DNA of 64,000 nt from Mycolicibacterium fallax (GTDB taxonomy: Bacteria; Actinomycetota; Actinomycetes; Mycobacteriales; Mycobacteriaceae): NCBI RefSeq assembly GCF_010726955.1, contig NZ_AP022603.1, positions 1,426,001 through 1,490,000 on the forward strand. Reading direction: 5' to 3'. The position numbers and the translations under genes are program-made. The notes under the pieces were generated by a model. The model saw only the letters and a program-made list of their open reading frames with translations, had not been told where the DNA came from and made no database searches. Shown in pieces: positions 1 through 8,410 of the stretch (position 1 is its first letter; every line of letters begins with the position of its first letter).

Positions 1-1030
1 GGACATCATCATCCCCGATCCGGGCCCGGGCGAGGTCGTCGTCGACGTCCACACCTGCGGGGTCTGCCACACCGACCTCACCTACCGCGACGGTGGCATC
101 AACGACGAATACCCCTTCCTGCTCGGCCACGAGGCCGCCGGCCGCGTCGAATCCATCGGCCCCGGCGTCACCAACGTCGCCGTCGGCGACTTCGTCGTGC
201 TGAACTGGCGCGCGGTCTGCGGACAGTGCCGGGCCTGCAAACGCGGCCGCCCGCAGTACTGCTTCGACACCTTCAACGCCACCCAGAAGATGACCCTGAC
301 CGACGGCACCGAACTCACCCCCGCCCTCGGCATCGGCGCATTCGCCGACAAAACCCTGGTCCACCAGGGCCAATGCACCAAGGTCGACGAGCGCGCCGAC
401 CCCGCGGTGGCCGGGCTGCTGGGCTGCGGCGTGATGGCCGGCCTCGGCGCGGCGGTCAACACCGGCAACGTCGGCCGCGATGACACCGTCGCGGTGATCG
501 GCTGCGGCGGCGTCGGCGACGCGGCCATCGCCGGCGCCGCGCTGGTCGGCGCCCGCCGGATCATCGCCGTCGACCGCGACCCCCGCAAGCTGGCCTGGGC
601 CCGCGAGCTCGGCGCCACCCACACCGTCAACGCCGCCGAGCTCGACGCCGTGGAAACCATCCAGGACCTCACCGACGGCTTCGGCGCCGACGTCGTGATC
701 GACGCCGTCGGCCGCCCGGAAACCTGGAAGCAGGCCTTCTACGCGCGGGATCTGGCCGGCACCGTCGTGCTGGTCGGTGTCCCCACCCCCGAGATGACCC
801 TGCAGATGCCGCTGGTGGACTTCTTCTCCCGCGGCGGAGCGCTGAAATCCTCCTGGTACGGCGACTGCCTGCCCGAACGCGACTTCCCCACCCTCATCGA
901 GCTGTACCTGCAGGGCCGGCTGCCGCTGGACAAGTTCGTCACCGAACGCATCGGGATCACCGATATCGAGGACGCCTTCCACAAGATGCACAACGGCGAG
1001 GTGCTGCGCTCGGTGGTGGTGCTCAAATGA
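1..1030 (+). CDS. mscR: S-(hydroxymethyl)mycothiol dehydrogenase (5' end outside window)
   Basis: This zinc-dependent medium-chain alcohol dehydrogenase oxidises the formaldehyde-mycothiol adduct with NAD, the mycobacterial equivalent of glutathione-dependent formaldehyde dehydrogenase. The window opens inside the gene and the reading frame starts at base 2, so the true start is upstream. Visible are the catalytic-zinc region (CGVCHTD, then GHEAAG), the four-cysteine structural-zinc lobe (C-GQ-C-RA-C, then a fourth Cys after KRGRPQY) and the Rossmann motif GCGGVGD. The stop overlaps the start of the next gene by 4 bp (ATGA), so the two are translationally coupled. The family assignment is firm. 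The mycothiol substrate rests on close resemblance to MscR/AdhE2 and on the same MBL-fold neighbour as in other mycobacteria. Confidence 0.9.
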   Translation, partial: DIIIPDPGPGEVVVDVHTCGVCHTDLTYRDGGINDEYPFLLGHEAAGRVESIGPGVTNVAVGDFVVLNWRAVCGQCRACKRGRPQYCFDTFNATQKMTLTDGTELTPALGIGAFADKTLVHQGQCTKVDERADPAVAGLLGCGVMAGLGAAVNTGNVGRDDTVAVIGCGGVGDAAIAGAALVGARRIIAVDRDPRKLAWARELGATHTVNAAELDAVETIQDLTDGFGADVVIDAVGRPETWKQAFYARDLAGTVVLVGVPTPEMTLQMPLVDFFSRGGALKSSWYGDCLPERDFPTLIELYLQGRLPLDKFVTERIGITDIEDAFHKMHNGEVLRSVVVLK

Positions 1031-1659
1031 GCGCGCAGCCCGGCATCGAGCGGGTCGTCACCCACGGCACCTTCGAACTCGACGGAGGCAGCTGGGAGGT
1101 CGACAACAACATCTGGATCGTCGGTGACGCCAAGGAGGTGATTGTCATCGACGCCGCCCACGACGCCGCGGCCATCGAGTCCGCCGTCGGCAACCGGCAC
1201 GTGGTGGCGATCGTCTGCACCCACGGTCACAACGACCACATCACCGTGGCCCCGGAACTGTCCGCCGCCTTCGACGCCCCGATCCTGATGAACCCGGCCG
1301 ACGAGATGCTCTGGCAGATGACCCACCCAGGCAAGGAATTTCGCACGCTCGGCGACGGCGAGGTACTGCGCGCCGACGGCATCGAGCTGCACACCATCGC
1401 CACCCCCGGGCACTCCCCCGGCTCGACGTGCCTGTACGCGCCGGCACTGGGCGCGGTGTTCTCCGGGGACACCCTGTTTCAGGGCGGGCCGGGCGCGACG
1501 GGGCGCTCGTTCTCCGACTTCCCCACCATCCTGGGGTCGATCAAGGACAAGCTCGGCAAGCTGCCCGCCGACACCGTCGTCTACACCGGGCATGGGGACA
1601 CCACCCGGATCGGCGACGAACTGGTGAACTACGACGACTGGGTTGCGCGCGGCCACTGA
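1027..1659 (+). CDS. MBL-fold metallo-hydrolase coupled to mscR
   Basis: The protein has 210 residues and the metallo-beta-lactamase fold. The metal-binding signature THGHNDH lies near residue 61, a later His in TPGHSPGS, an Asp in FSGDTLF, and a last His in YTGHGD. It overlaps mscR by 4 bp and must be co-transcribed with it. Family members with this pattern are often thioesterases of the glyoxalase II type. Given the neighbour, hydrolysis of S-formylmycothiol or another mycothiol thioester is a reasonable inference, but the sequence alone does not show the substrate. It resembles the protein that follows MscR in M. tuberculosis (Rv2260, from memory). Confidence 0.85.
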   Translation: MSAQPGIERVVTHGTFELDGGSWEVDNNIWIVGDAKEVIVIDAAHDAAAIESAVGNRHVVAIVCTHGHNDHITVAPELSAAFDAPILMNPADEMLWQMTHPGKEFRTLGDGEVLRADGIELHTIATPGHSPGSTCLYAPALGAVFSGDTLFQGGPGATGRSFSDFPTILGSIKDKLGKLPADTVVYTGHGDTTRIGDELVNYDDWVARGH

Positions 1660-1978
1660 GCCCTCAGCGGCACTTTTCCGGCGCGCGGCAACCGTGCGCG
1701 CGGTCGCCGAGCCACGCGTCGCGGACCAGAAGCGGGGGTCACCCGGCTAGGCCTGCACAGATGTCCGCTGAGAGCGGAGCGAAGTGGATTATCCACATGG
1801 ACCCCCCGATTTCACCCCATTTGTGCAGGGTTGCCGGGAGCACCCCCGCCGCAGACACGACTCCAAACGGCCCCGGGACCGCCAAGCAGTCACTCTGGTA
1901 CCACCGGCCGCTTTCGTCACGGGGTAGCGCCCTGAGCTCGGGCTGATTCACCGCCACCGCGTTATTAATAGCCCCGAG
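1660..1978. other. Intergenic region between convergent genes, carrying a dispersed repeat
   Basis: No credible gene lies in this 319-bp gap between the convergent MBL and Hsp70-like genes. Just after the MBL stop, at about 1681-1701, a GCGCGC-rich imperfect hairpin could act as a terminator, but it lacks a T-tract. The rest is dominated by the palindromic repeat listed separately at 1753-1828. Confidence 0.6.
1753..1828 (+). repeat. Dispersed ~76-bp palindromic repeat, copy 1
   Basis: The element is bounded by the inverted ends CTGCACA and TGTGCAG. It contains a small hairpin (TCCGCT-gag-AGCGGA), a perfect 13-bp palindrome GTGGATTATCCAC at 1784-1796, and the right-hand block GATTTCACCCCATT. 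A second copy in the opposite orientation lies at 51051-51128 and agrees at most positions of both ends and the centre. No coding potential is apparent. Size and structure suit a REP- or MITE-like element or a protein-binding site. I do not recognise a named family. Confidence 0.75.
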
Positions 1979-4006
1979 CTACCGGTGGTGCGTTGAATTC
2001 GGAGCGTCCGCTGACTCAGTGACCGCCGACTCGGTGACCATCGGGGCGGGTTCCGATGGGGCCGGCGCACTCGTGGATGGCTGCGGCGTGGACGCGGGGC
2101 TCGAAGGCGCCGGGCTCGACGGCGCCGGGCTCGACGGCGCCGGGCTCGACGGCGCCGGGCTCGAAGGCGCCGGGCTCGACGGTGGTGGTGTGGTGGACTG
2201 CGGCGCCGGGGTGGCGGCCGTTTCCGGCGGCTCGGTCTCCCGCGGCGTCGGCGACGGCGCGGGCGTTTCGGTGTTGCGGAAGAACGGCAGCTGCGGCAGG
2301 CCCAGGGTGAGGTCCGGGATCTGCAGGTTCGGGATGGGCGGCAGCACCACCGGCACCGGATCGGCCGGCACCACCACGGGTGCGGCCGGCGGCGGCGCCA
2401 CAACCGGCGGGGCCACAACCGGCGGGGCCACGACCGGCGGGGCCAATGGCGCGGGCGGCCGAACAATCGGCGCAGGTTGCTGGCGATTGACCTGCACGGC
2501 CTGAGCCGGTGCAGCGGCCGCCGGGGGCGACACCACCGACTGCGGGGCGGCCACCGGCCGCGGTTCGGCGATCACCGGTGCAGGCGCGGGCGCCGGGGCC
2601 GGGGCCGACGACGGCAGCGGCGCGACCGCCGGAGCCTGCATGGTTGCGGTGACCGACCGGGGACCGGACTCCGAGACGGCCGTCAGCCCGACCGCAACCG
2701 CGCTCACCCCACCCCCGATGACCACCGCGGCCAAGATCGCCGCGGCGACCGGATGCCGGAACCGCGGCGCCACCAATTCGGCAACCTTGGGAGCCGGCTC
2801 GAATTCCAGGTCCGGGCGGGCGACGTCGGGTTCTTCGACCTTCCGCACCGGTGCCGGGACCGACCCGGAAACATCGTCGAACGGCAATGGCTCAGGTACG
2901 TCGTCGGCCTCCGACCAGGCCAGCACCACCGGCGCAACCGGTGCTGCCACCGCAGCCTGCGCCGGCCGGGCGACCGTGTGCAGCGCGGTGGCCGTGGTGT
3001 CGGCGGGCCCGCGCAGCGCGCGCAGGGCGGCGCCGGTGGCCGCGGTCAATGCCGGATCGGCGGCGGTGACCACCGGAACCCGGAACCGCTGTGACAGCGC
3101 GGCGGTGACGGCGGGCATCGCCGCGCCCCCGCCGAGGGTGGCGATCGCCGCCAGGTCGAACACCCGGTTGCGCACCAGGGTCTCCTCGACCGCGTCCAGC
3201 AACCCGGTCAGCGACGGGGCGGCCAGCTCCTCCAGCTCCGCGCGGGTCAGCCGCAGCTCACCGTCGGCACCCGGCAGCGCGGTCACCGTCGCCGCGGACA
3301 GCCGTTCCTTGGCGATCCGGCCCGCCGCCCGGGCCCGGGTCAGCGCACCGATCATCGAGGTCGCCGAGACGTCGGTGCGGCCCAGCCCGGCCAGCACCTG
3401 GTCGAGCACGGCCCGGTCGAGCAGGTCGCCGGAGAAGTCGCCGTGGCGCACCGTCGGGGCCAGCCGGCGGAAGCCGTCGTCGGCGTTGACCAGGGTGATC
3501 CCGGTACCCGTGCCACCGAAATCGCAGACCGCGACGGTGCCGTGGATCGGCAGTCCGGGCCGGTGCGCCAGGGCCGTGGTCGCGGCGGCGTCGTCGGGCA
3601 GCAGGGTGACGGTGCGGCCCGCCCACTGCCCGGATGCGGCGATGGCACGGCGCAGCGCACCGACGGCGCCGGTGGGCCAGTGCGCGGGGCAGCTGACCGC
3701 CACCCGCGAGGGCAGCCGACCGCCGGTCACGGTCGCGGCCAGCTCGTAGAGCGCGGCGGCCAGCAGTTGTTCGCCGGAGTGGGTTTTGCCGTCGTCGGCG
3801 ACGATGCCGACGGGGTCGCCGACCCGCTCCACGAATCCGCCGATGGTGGCGCCGCTGGGCAGTTGCACGACGGTATCGCGCAGCAGCGCACGATCGGCGG
3901 TGACCGCCGCCAGCCGGCTGGCGCCGACCGACAGACCGAGCGCCGGGATGGCGCGACGCGACGCCGGGTCCCCGCCGGGCCGAACCGGTTCCTTCATGCC
4001 ACTCAC
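1979..4006 (-). CDS. Hsp70-like ATPase with membrane anchor and Pro/Ser-rich tail
   Basis: The protein has 675 residues. Residues ~20-340 form an actin/Hsp70-type ATPase domain: the phosphate-2 loop reads CDFGGTGTGI and the adenosine loop reads LGGGAAMPA. The usual N-terminal GIDLGT is replaced by ALGLSVG, so it is a divergent member and not DnaK. No substrate-binding beta-domain follows. Instead there is a linker, one transmembrane segment (about residues 420-445, AAAILAAVVIGGG) and a ~230-residue Pro/Ala/Ser-rich tail that would lie outside the membrane. The tail is built from short repeats (VAPPV units, then PSSPA units). The role is unknown. A membrane-anchored nucleotide switch sensing the wall is one inference. 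Confidence 0.8.
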   Translation of the reverse strand: MSGMKEPVRPGGDPASRRAIPALGLSVGASRLAAVTADRALLRDTVVQLPSGATIGGFVERVGDPVGIVADDGKTHSGEQLLAAALYELAATVTGGRLPSRVAVSCPAHWPTGAVGALRRAIAASGQWAGRTVTLLPDDAAATTALAHRPGLPIHGTVAVCDFGGTGTGITLVNADDGFRRLAPTVRHGDFSGDLLDRAVLDQVLAGLGRTDVSATSMIGALTRARAAGRIAKERLSAATVTALPGADGELRLTRAELEELAAPSLTGLLDAVEETLVRNRVFDLAAIATLGGGAAMPAVTAALSQRFRVPVVTAADPALTAATGAALRALRGPADTTATALHTVARPAQAAVAAPVAPVVLAWSEADDVPEPLPFDDVSGSVPAPVRKVEEPDVARPDLEFEPAPKVAELVAPRFRHPVAAAILAAVVIGGGVSAVAVGLTAVSESGPRSVTATMQAPAVAPLPSSAPAPAPAPAPVIAEPRPVAAPQSVVSPPAAAAPAQAVQVNRQQPAPIVRPPAPLAPPVVAPPVVAPPVVAPPPAAPVVVPADPVPVVLPPIPNLQIPDLTLGLPQLPFFRNTETPAPSPTPRETEPPETAATPAPQSTTPPPSSPAPSSPAPSSPAPSSPAPSSPAPSSPASTPQPSTSAPAPSEPAPMVTESAVTESADAPNSTHHR
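2098..2185. repeat. 15-bp tandem repeat encoding PSSPA units
   Basis: About six head-to-tail copies of GGGCTCGACGGCGCC (some GGGCTCGAAGGCGCC) lie in the extracellular tail of the Hsp70-like protein. The 15-bp period keeps frame, so copy number can vary without breaking the gene. Confidence 0.9.
2398..2444. repeat. 15-bp tandem repeat encoding VAPPV units
   Basis: Three near-identical 15-bp units (CCACAACCGGCGGGG type) sit in the same Pro-rich tail. They are in frame and low complexity. Confidence 0.85.
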
Positions 4007-4024
4007 CCGCGTCCAGGTTATTAG

Positions 4025-4054
4025 GCCGACAAACTTCTTTGATCTGTTGTCGGC
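4025..4054. promoter_or_regulatory. Inverted repeat upstream of the Hsp70-like gene
   Basis: Perfect 8-bp arms GCCGACAA and TTGTCGGC flank a 14-base AT-rich loop, 19 bp before the Hsp70-like start and after the end of the DapB-like gene. There is no T-tract, so an operator or 5'-UTR hairpin is more likely than a terminator. Confidence 0.4.
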
Positions 4055-4087
4055 GCCGGCGCCGGCGGCGTTACAGCCCGAACCGCG

Positions 4088-5158
4088 TCACCGGATGGTG
4101 CCCACCCCCGGGATCAGCGGGAGGTCCAGCGCCGTCACCCAGCCCGGCGGAAGCTCGTTGACCGCCGGCACCGCGTTCAGCGCCCGCAGGCCGGTGGCCA
4201 GGCAGCCGGCGGTGGCGGCGTCGCGCCCTGAGCCGTCGGTGAACCGGAACGCGGTCTCCTGCGAAATGCTCGGGGTGCCCTCGATGTCGACGCGGTACAC
4301 GTCATCCTGGGTGCCCGACGGCCAATCCGGCGCCGCGTCGCTCCCGATCCGGTTGACATGCTCGATCTGGATCCGAGTTTCGCCCCGGTAGACGCCGTTG
4401 ATGGTGAAGCGGACCGCGGCCACCCGGCCGGGCTCGATGACGCCCTTGACGGTCTCGCGCGGGGTGTCGGTCACCCACTTGTCCCAGGTGGTGGTGATCT
4501 CGTCGAGCTCGATACCGGCGGCGTGCGCGATCATCGGGACCGTCGCGCCCCACGCCATCACCAGAACGTCACGGTGTTCGAGCATCGGACGGTACTGCGG
4601 CTCACGCCCGATGCCCATCTCGAACTCGTAGTCGCCCTCGTAGTTGGTGTAGTCGAGCAACTCCGACGACCGGACCCGGTCGACCCGCGAACACAGGCCC
4701 ATCAGCGTCATCGGAAACAGGTCGTTGGCGAACCCGGGATCGATGCCGGTGGTGAAACAGGACGCGCCGCCCTCGGCGCAAGCGGCGGTGATGGGGTCGA
4801 TCCAGCCGGGCGGGTTCAGCGACATCTGCGGCCACACCCACGGCGTCATCGCCGTCGAACACACGTCGATGCCCGCGCGCAGGAAACGGCCGATCACCTC
4901 AATGTTGGCGTCGGCACGTGCGGCGGTCGGGCCGTAGTGCACCAGCGCGTCGGGCCGCAGCGCGATCAGCGCGTCGATGTCGCGGGTGGCGACGACGCCC
5001 AGCGGCTCGGGCAGACCGCAGATCTCGCCGGCGTCGCGCCCGGCCTTGTTCGGGTCGCTCACCCCCACGCCGACCAGCTCGAATCCGGGATGCCCGACGA
5101 TCTCGGCGATCACCATCTTCCCGACGAAACCGGTGCCCCAGACCACCACGCGTTTCAT
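4088..5158 (-). CDS. DapB-like NAD(P)-dependent oxidoreductase
   Basis: The protein has 356 residues and opens with a Rossmann nucleotide-binding motif, GTGFVG at residues 9-14. It has the layout of the dihydrodipicolinate-reductase-like family that includes 2,4-diaminopentanoate dehydrogenases. Residues ~65-110 show the conserved turn around LVHYGPTAARADAN. The C-terminal half is the mixed alpha/beta substrate domain. It stands alone, reading away from the PE-PPE gene. Mycobacteria carry several paralogues of unknown substrate. It is not the lysine-pathway DapB, which is shorter and has its own His/Lys motif. Confidence 0.8.
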   Translation of the reverse strand: MKRVVVWGTGFVGKMVIAEIVGHPGFELVGVGVSDPNKAGRDAGEICGLPEPLGVVATRDIDALIALRPDALVHYGPTAARADANIEVIGRFLRAGIDVCSTAMTPWVWPQMSLNPPGWIDPITAACAEGGASCFTTGIDPGFANDLFPMTLMGLCSRVDRVRSSELLDYTNYEGDYEFEMGIGREPQYRPMLEHRDVLVMAWGATVPMIAHAAGIELDEITTTWDKWVTDTPRETVKGVIEPGRVAAVRFTINGVYRGETRIQIEHVNRIGSDAAPDWPSGTQDDVYRVDIEGTPSISQETAFRFTDGSGRDAATAGCLATGLRALNAVPAVNELPPGWVTALDLPLIPGVGTIR

Positions 5159-5215
5159 CCCGCCAGCCTAGGCGGACACCGGTTCGGCCAGCGGCGCGAT
5201 CGGCGGGTCTTGCCG

Positions 5216-5221
5216 TAATAT
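5216..5221 (+). promoter_or_regulatory. Possible -10 element for the PE-PPE gene
   Basis: TAATAT lies about 33 bp before the ATG at 5254 in otherwise GC-rich DNA. No clear -35 box is seen, which is common for mycobacterial promoters. Confidence 0.3.
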
Positions 5222-5253
5222 TTCGCGCGGCGGGGAGCGTGGGAGGGACGAAT

Positions 5254-6681
5254 ATGGCGCAGCGGACCGGCGGTCGGCATCGGGCAGGGCGCAGTCGCGG
5301 GGCGCGGCTTGGGCGGACGGAGCGCCGGCCTCTGCCGGCGCCGACGGCCGCGATCGCGCTGGCCGGCGTCGCGGTGCTCGGCTTCGCGCCGGGGCTGACG
5401 CCGACGGCGGCCGCCGAGCGCGCGCCGCGGGCGCTGGCCACCCAGACCGACCTGGCCGCGACGGTCTACTACCTGCGCGGCACCAACATCGGCAATGAGC
5501 CGACCGACGACCAGTACCGCGCGTTCATCGACACGGTGCTGGCCGGTACCGAATCCCCCGCCGGGCCGCAGAAGAACCAAATCGACTATCCGGCCACCAT
5601 CTGGCCGGTGTCCAAGGGCTATCTGGGCGATGCGAAGTGGAACGACTCGGTCGCCGCGGGCGTCGCCGGGCTGGACGCGGCAGATCCTGGGGCCGGCGAT
5701 GTGGTGTTCGGCTTCTCCCAGGGGGCGGTCGTCGCCTCGCAGTACAAGGCCCAGGGACCAACCGGCGCGACGTATGTGCTGGTGGAGAATCCGAACCGGC
5801 CCAACGGCGGGGTGATGTCGCGGTTCCAGGGATTGACCATCCCGATCATGGATCTGACGTTCAGCGGCCCGACGCCCGACAACGGCGACGAAACCATCGA
5901 CATTGCTCGTCAGTACGACGGCTGGGCCGACTTCCCGACCTATCCGGTGAACCTGCTGGCTGATCTCAACGCGGTGATGGGCATCGCGCTGGTGCACGGC
6001 AAGACCCAGACCGAGCTGACCGAGCAGGACCTGGCCGACGCCAAGGCCGCCGGCGGAATGTACTACCAGGAGCACGGCAACACCACCTACTACCTGGTCC
6101 GCACCGACACCCTGCCGCTGCTGATGCCAATCGCCGGCGTCGCCCCGGATCTGGCCGCCGCGCTGGATCCGCCGCTGCGGGCGATCATCGAAACCGGTTA
6201 CGACCGAAGCGATTACAGCGTCAACACCCCGGCGAAGCTGCTGCCGTCGCCCAGTTCGGTGCAGCACTCGCTGCAGCGGGTGGCCGACGACGATAACCCC
6301 ACTGAATCGGCGGCAGGGCAGGCCAGCGCCGATCTGACCAGGTCGACGGCAAAAACCTTGGTCGCCGCGCTGAAGCTGAATCCCCTTGCCCCGCAATCGA
6401 CGACGGCCAGCCGACTGTCACTGCGCAGGTCCGAGGGCGTCGGTCCCGCCGCACCTGGCACCACTCGGGACGAGGCCGAGGAAAACACCGGCGCGGACGC
6501 CGCCGACGACAGCCCCGGCGTTGTCCGCAAGCCCCGGCTGCGAATCCCCAAGCTGCCCGGCTTCTCCGCGCTGCGCGCCAAGGAACGCACCAGCGACGGC
6601 GACTCCGCCGAAACCCGCAGCGAGCGAACGCGGTTCAGCCGCGGTCCGTCAGCCCGTGGGACCGGCGACAGCGGTCAGTAG
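5254..6681 (+). CDS. Secreted PE-PPE-domain serine hydrolase
   Basis: The protein has 475 residues. The ATG at 5254 was chosen because GGGAGGG precedes it and a signal-type N-terminus follows (Arg-rich start, hydrophobic core around residues 31-47, Ala-rich cleavage region). Residues ~70-300 are the PE-PPE alpha/beta-hydrolase domain, with the motif YYLRGTNIG at its start and the nucleophile elbow GFSQGA near residue 153. The last ~150 residues are low-complexity and charged. No PE or PPE domain is attached, so this is a free-standing enzyme of the type found outside pathogenic mycobacteria. Esterase or lipase activity at the envelope is inferred from the family. Confidence 0.85.
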   Translation: MAQRTGGRHRAGRSRGARLGRTERRPLPAPTAAIALAGVAVLGFAPGLTPTAAAERAPRALATQTDLAATVYYLRGTNIGNEPTDDQYRAFIDTVLAGTESPAGPQKNQIDYPATIWPVSKGYLGDAKWNDSVAAGVAGLDAADPGAGDVVFGFSQGAVVASQYKAQGPTGATYVLVENPNRPNGGVMSRFQGLTIPIMDLTFSGPTPDNGDETIDIARQYDGWADFPTYPVNLLADLNAVMGIALVHGKTQTELTEQDLADAKAAGGMYYQEHGNTTYYLVRTDTLPLLMPIAGVAPDLAAALDPPLRAIIETGYDRSDYSVNTPAKLLPSPSSVQHSLQRVADDDNPTESAAGQASADLTRSTAKTLVAALKLNPLAPQSTTASRLSLRRSEGVGPAAPGTTRDEAEENTGADAADDSPGVVRKPRLRIPKLPGFSALRAKERTSDGDSAETRSERTRFSRGPSARGTGDSGQ

Positions 6682-6734
6682 CGAGGCCGCAGCCGCGCCA
6701 GGCTTCCTGCGTCGGATACCCGGGCGCAGCCCGG

Positions 6735-7406
6735 TCACTTCCGCAGCTTGCGGCCCTGGCCGTCCTGGACGCTGCCGGTGAGCATCATGATGCCGTCCAC
6801 GAGCGGCCAGATCGCACCGATTCCGCAGGTGAGCCACACCACCAGCAGCTGAGCGACCGCGATGCCGGTGGTGCCGATGTAGAAACGGCCGACAGCGAAA
6901 CCGCCGAGCAGCAGCTGCAGCAACCCGGCCGTCATCGCGGACTTGTCCGACAGCGGTTCGCCCGTCATCGGGTCGCGCCCAAATGGGGCCTGCGCGTCGG
7001 CGCCGTACGGCGCCGGCGGATAGCCCGGCGCCGGGTAGCCCGGCGCGGGCGCCGGGTAACCGGGAGCGGACGGCGGGACCGGTGCCGAGAACGCCGGGGA
7101 GCTCATCGGGGGCGGTGGGGTCGGCGCCGCCGGTTTCGGGTAGCGCAGCCCACTGTCGTAGGGGTCGGCGTCCGAGGCGGCCGGATAGCCGGCGTTCGGC
7201 GCCGGCGGCGGACTCACCGGCGGTGGGTAACTCTGCGCCGGTGGGTAACTCTGCGCCGGGTAACTCGGCGGCGGGTAGCCAGACGGCGGGGGGTAGCCAG
7301 ACGAGGCACCCGCCCCGGAGGTCGGATCGCCGGCGGTATAGCCGGCGCTGAACTTACTGGGCGGAAGGACCGGGTCCTGGCCGCCGCTGTTGTTGTCAAA
7401 AGCCAT
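6735..7406 (-). CDS. TM2-domain membrane protein with Pro-rich N-terminus
   Basis: The protein has 223 residues. Residues 1-145 are a Pro/Tyr/Gly-rich cytosolic arm. The last ~75 residues are a TM2 domain of two helices, with the family's GRFYIGTTGIAVAQ and a charged turn (DGQGRK) at the end. Near the N-terminus is LPPSKFSAGYTAGD, nearly the same short motif as in the unrelated membrane protein at 12819-13568. It is the last gene of the minus-strand run that includes the vWA-PP2C-kinase triad. Function is unknown. A target or scaffold for the neighbouring kinases is an inference. Confidence 0.8.
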   Translation of the reverse strand: MAFDNNSGGQDPVLPPSKFSAGYTAGDPTSGAGASSGYPPPSGYPPPSYPAQSYPPAQSYPPPVSPPPAPNAGYPAASDADPYDSGLRYPKPAAPTPPPPMSSPAFSAPVPPSAPGYPAPAPGYPAPGYPPAPYGADAQAPFGRDPMTGEPLSDKSAMTAGLLQLLLGGFAVGRFYIGTTGIAVAQLLVVWLTCGIGAIWPLVDGIMMLTGSVQDGQGRKLRK

Positions 7407-7435
7407 CTTGGCTCCCCGCTCGTTGAATTCCGCCC

Positions 7436-8326
7436 TCAGGGCCGGGAAAGTTTAGCGATCTCGCGATGCATCTGCATGCCCAGGTACCCCAGAGCGAGCG
7501 CCACTGCGACATTGAGCAGCATATCCAGGAACACCACCACCAGCGGGTCCCGGTACAAACCGAACCAGGTGCCGAAGGTCAGGGTGCTGAACCCGCTGAG
7601 GACCTTGAGCACGGTGACGACCCCACCGGCCACGCAGATCCCCCACAGCAGGAACTGGTGGCTGAGCTTCGTGCCCAATGCCAGGTAGAGGTAGGCCAAG
7701 CCGGCCCACAGCCCGACGATCAGGAAGTCGCTGACGAAGCCGGACGGAATGAGCGAAAAAATCCCGGTCAGCACGACCCCGACGCCGAAGCTGACGTAGA
7801 CGGCCAGGTCCGCGTTCGAGGCGCGCAGGTTCTGGAACCACGGCTGCCGGATCAGCTGACCCCGCACGCCACTCTCGACCAGGCGGGTGACGATGGTGTC
7901 GTTCGGCCTGGCCGCGGCGGGCTGCTGCGGTGCCGTCGGATGCGGGGATCCGACCGGGTATTGCGGCCCCGTCGGCTGCGGCGCCACCGGGTACTGCGGG
8001 CCCGTCGGCTGCGGCGCCACCGGGTACTGCGGGCCCGTCGGCTGCGGCCGACTGGGAAATGCCCGGGCGGCCGGCTGAGGGATCGCCATCGGCTGCTGGA
8101 CCGCCGGCGGCTGCCGGATCGGTTCAGGCTCCGAGATCGACGGAGGGGACGACTGCTTCTGGATCCGCGGCGGCATCGGCGGTGGAGTCGGTGCCGCAGG
8201 CACCTGCGGGGTGCCCACCGGATGGGACACCTGCCCGCTTGCGGAACTCGCGATTTTCGGCGGGTTGACCGCCGCCGGCCTCCCGGTGTTCTCGGCGCCC
8301 CAGGGTTGTTCGTCGCTGCTGTCCAT
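7436..8326 (-). CDS. Pro-rich membrane protein, four predicted helices
   Basis: The protein has 296 residues if the second of two adjacent ATGs is used. The first ~155 residues are Pro/Gln/Ala-rich and contain three near-perfect copies of PTGPQYPVAPQ. The C-terminal ~135 residues hold four hydrophobic helices with short loops, ending in a basic segment (MHREIAKLSRP). It lies 29 bp before the TM2 gene on the same strand. I recognise no enzyme motif. Pro-rich cytosolic arms followed by small membrane domains recur three times in this cluster, which suggests a shared partner. Confidence 0.75.
   Translation of the reverse strand: MDSSDEQPWGAENTGRPAAVNPPKIASSASGQVSHPVGTPQVPAAPTPPPMPPRIQKQSSPPSISEPEPIRQPPAVQQPMAIPQPAARAFPSRPQPTGPQYPVAPQPTGPQYPVAPQPTGPQYPVGSPHPTAPQQPAAARPNDTIVTRLVESGVRGQLIRQPWFQNLRASNADLAVYVSFGVGVVLTGIFSLIPSGFVSDFLIVGLWAGLAYLYLALGTKLSHQFLLWGICVAGGVVTVLKVLSGFSTLTFGTWFGLYRDPLVVVFLDMLLNVAVALALGYLGMQMHREIAKLSRP
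7965..8048. repeat. 33-bp tandem repeat in the Pro-rich membrane protein
   Basis: Two and a half copies of a 33-bp unit (CGGCTGCGGCGCCACCGGGT and following) encode the PTGPQYPVAPQ repeats. The period is a multiple of three, so frame is kept. Confidence 0.9.
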
Positions 8327-8410
8327 CACGCAATACCTTCCTCTGTCCTCACCGTTCCGGGCCCGGACATCGCACGCCGGCCCTCACTTCGTTCACCATG
8401 GGCATTCCGC

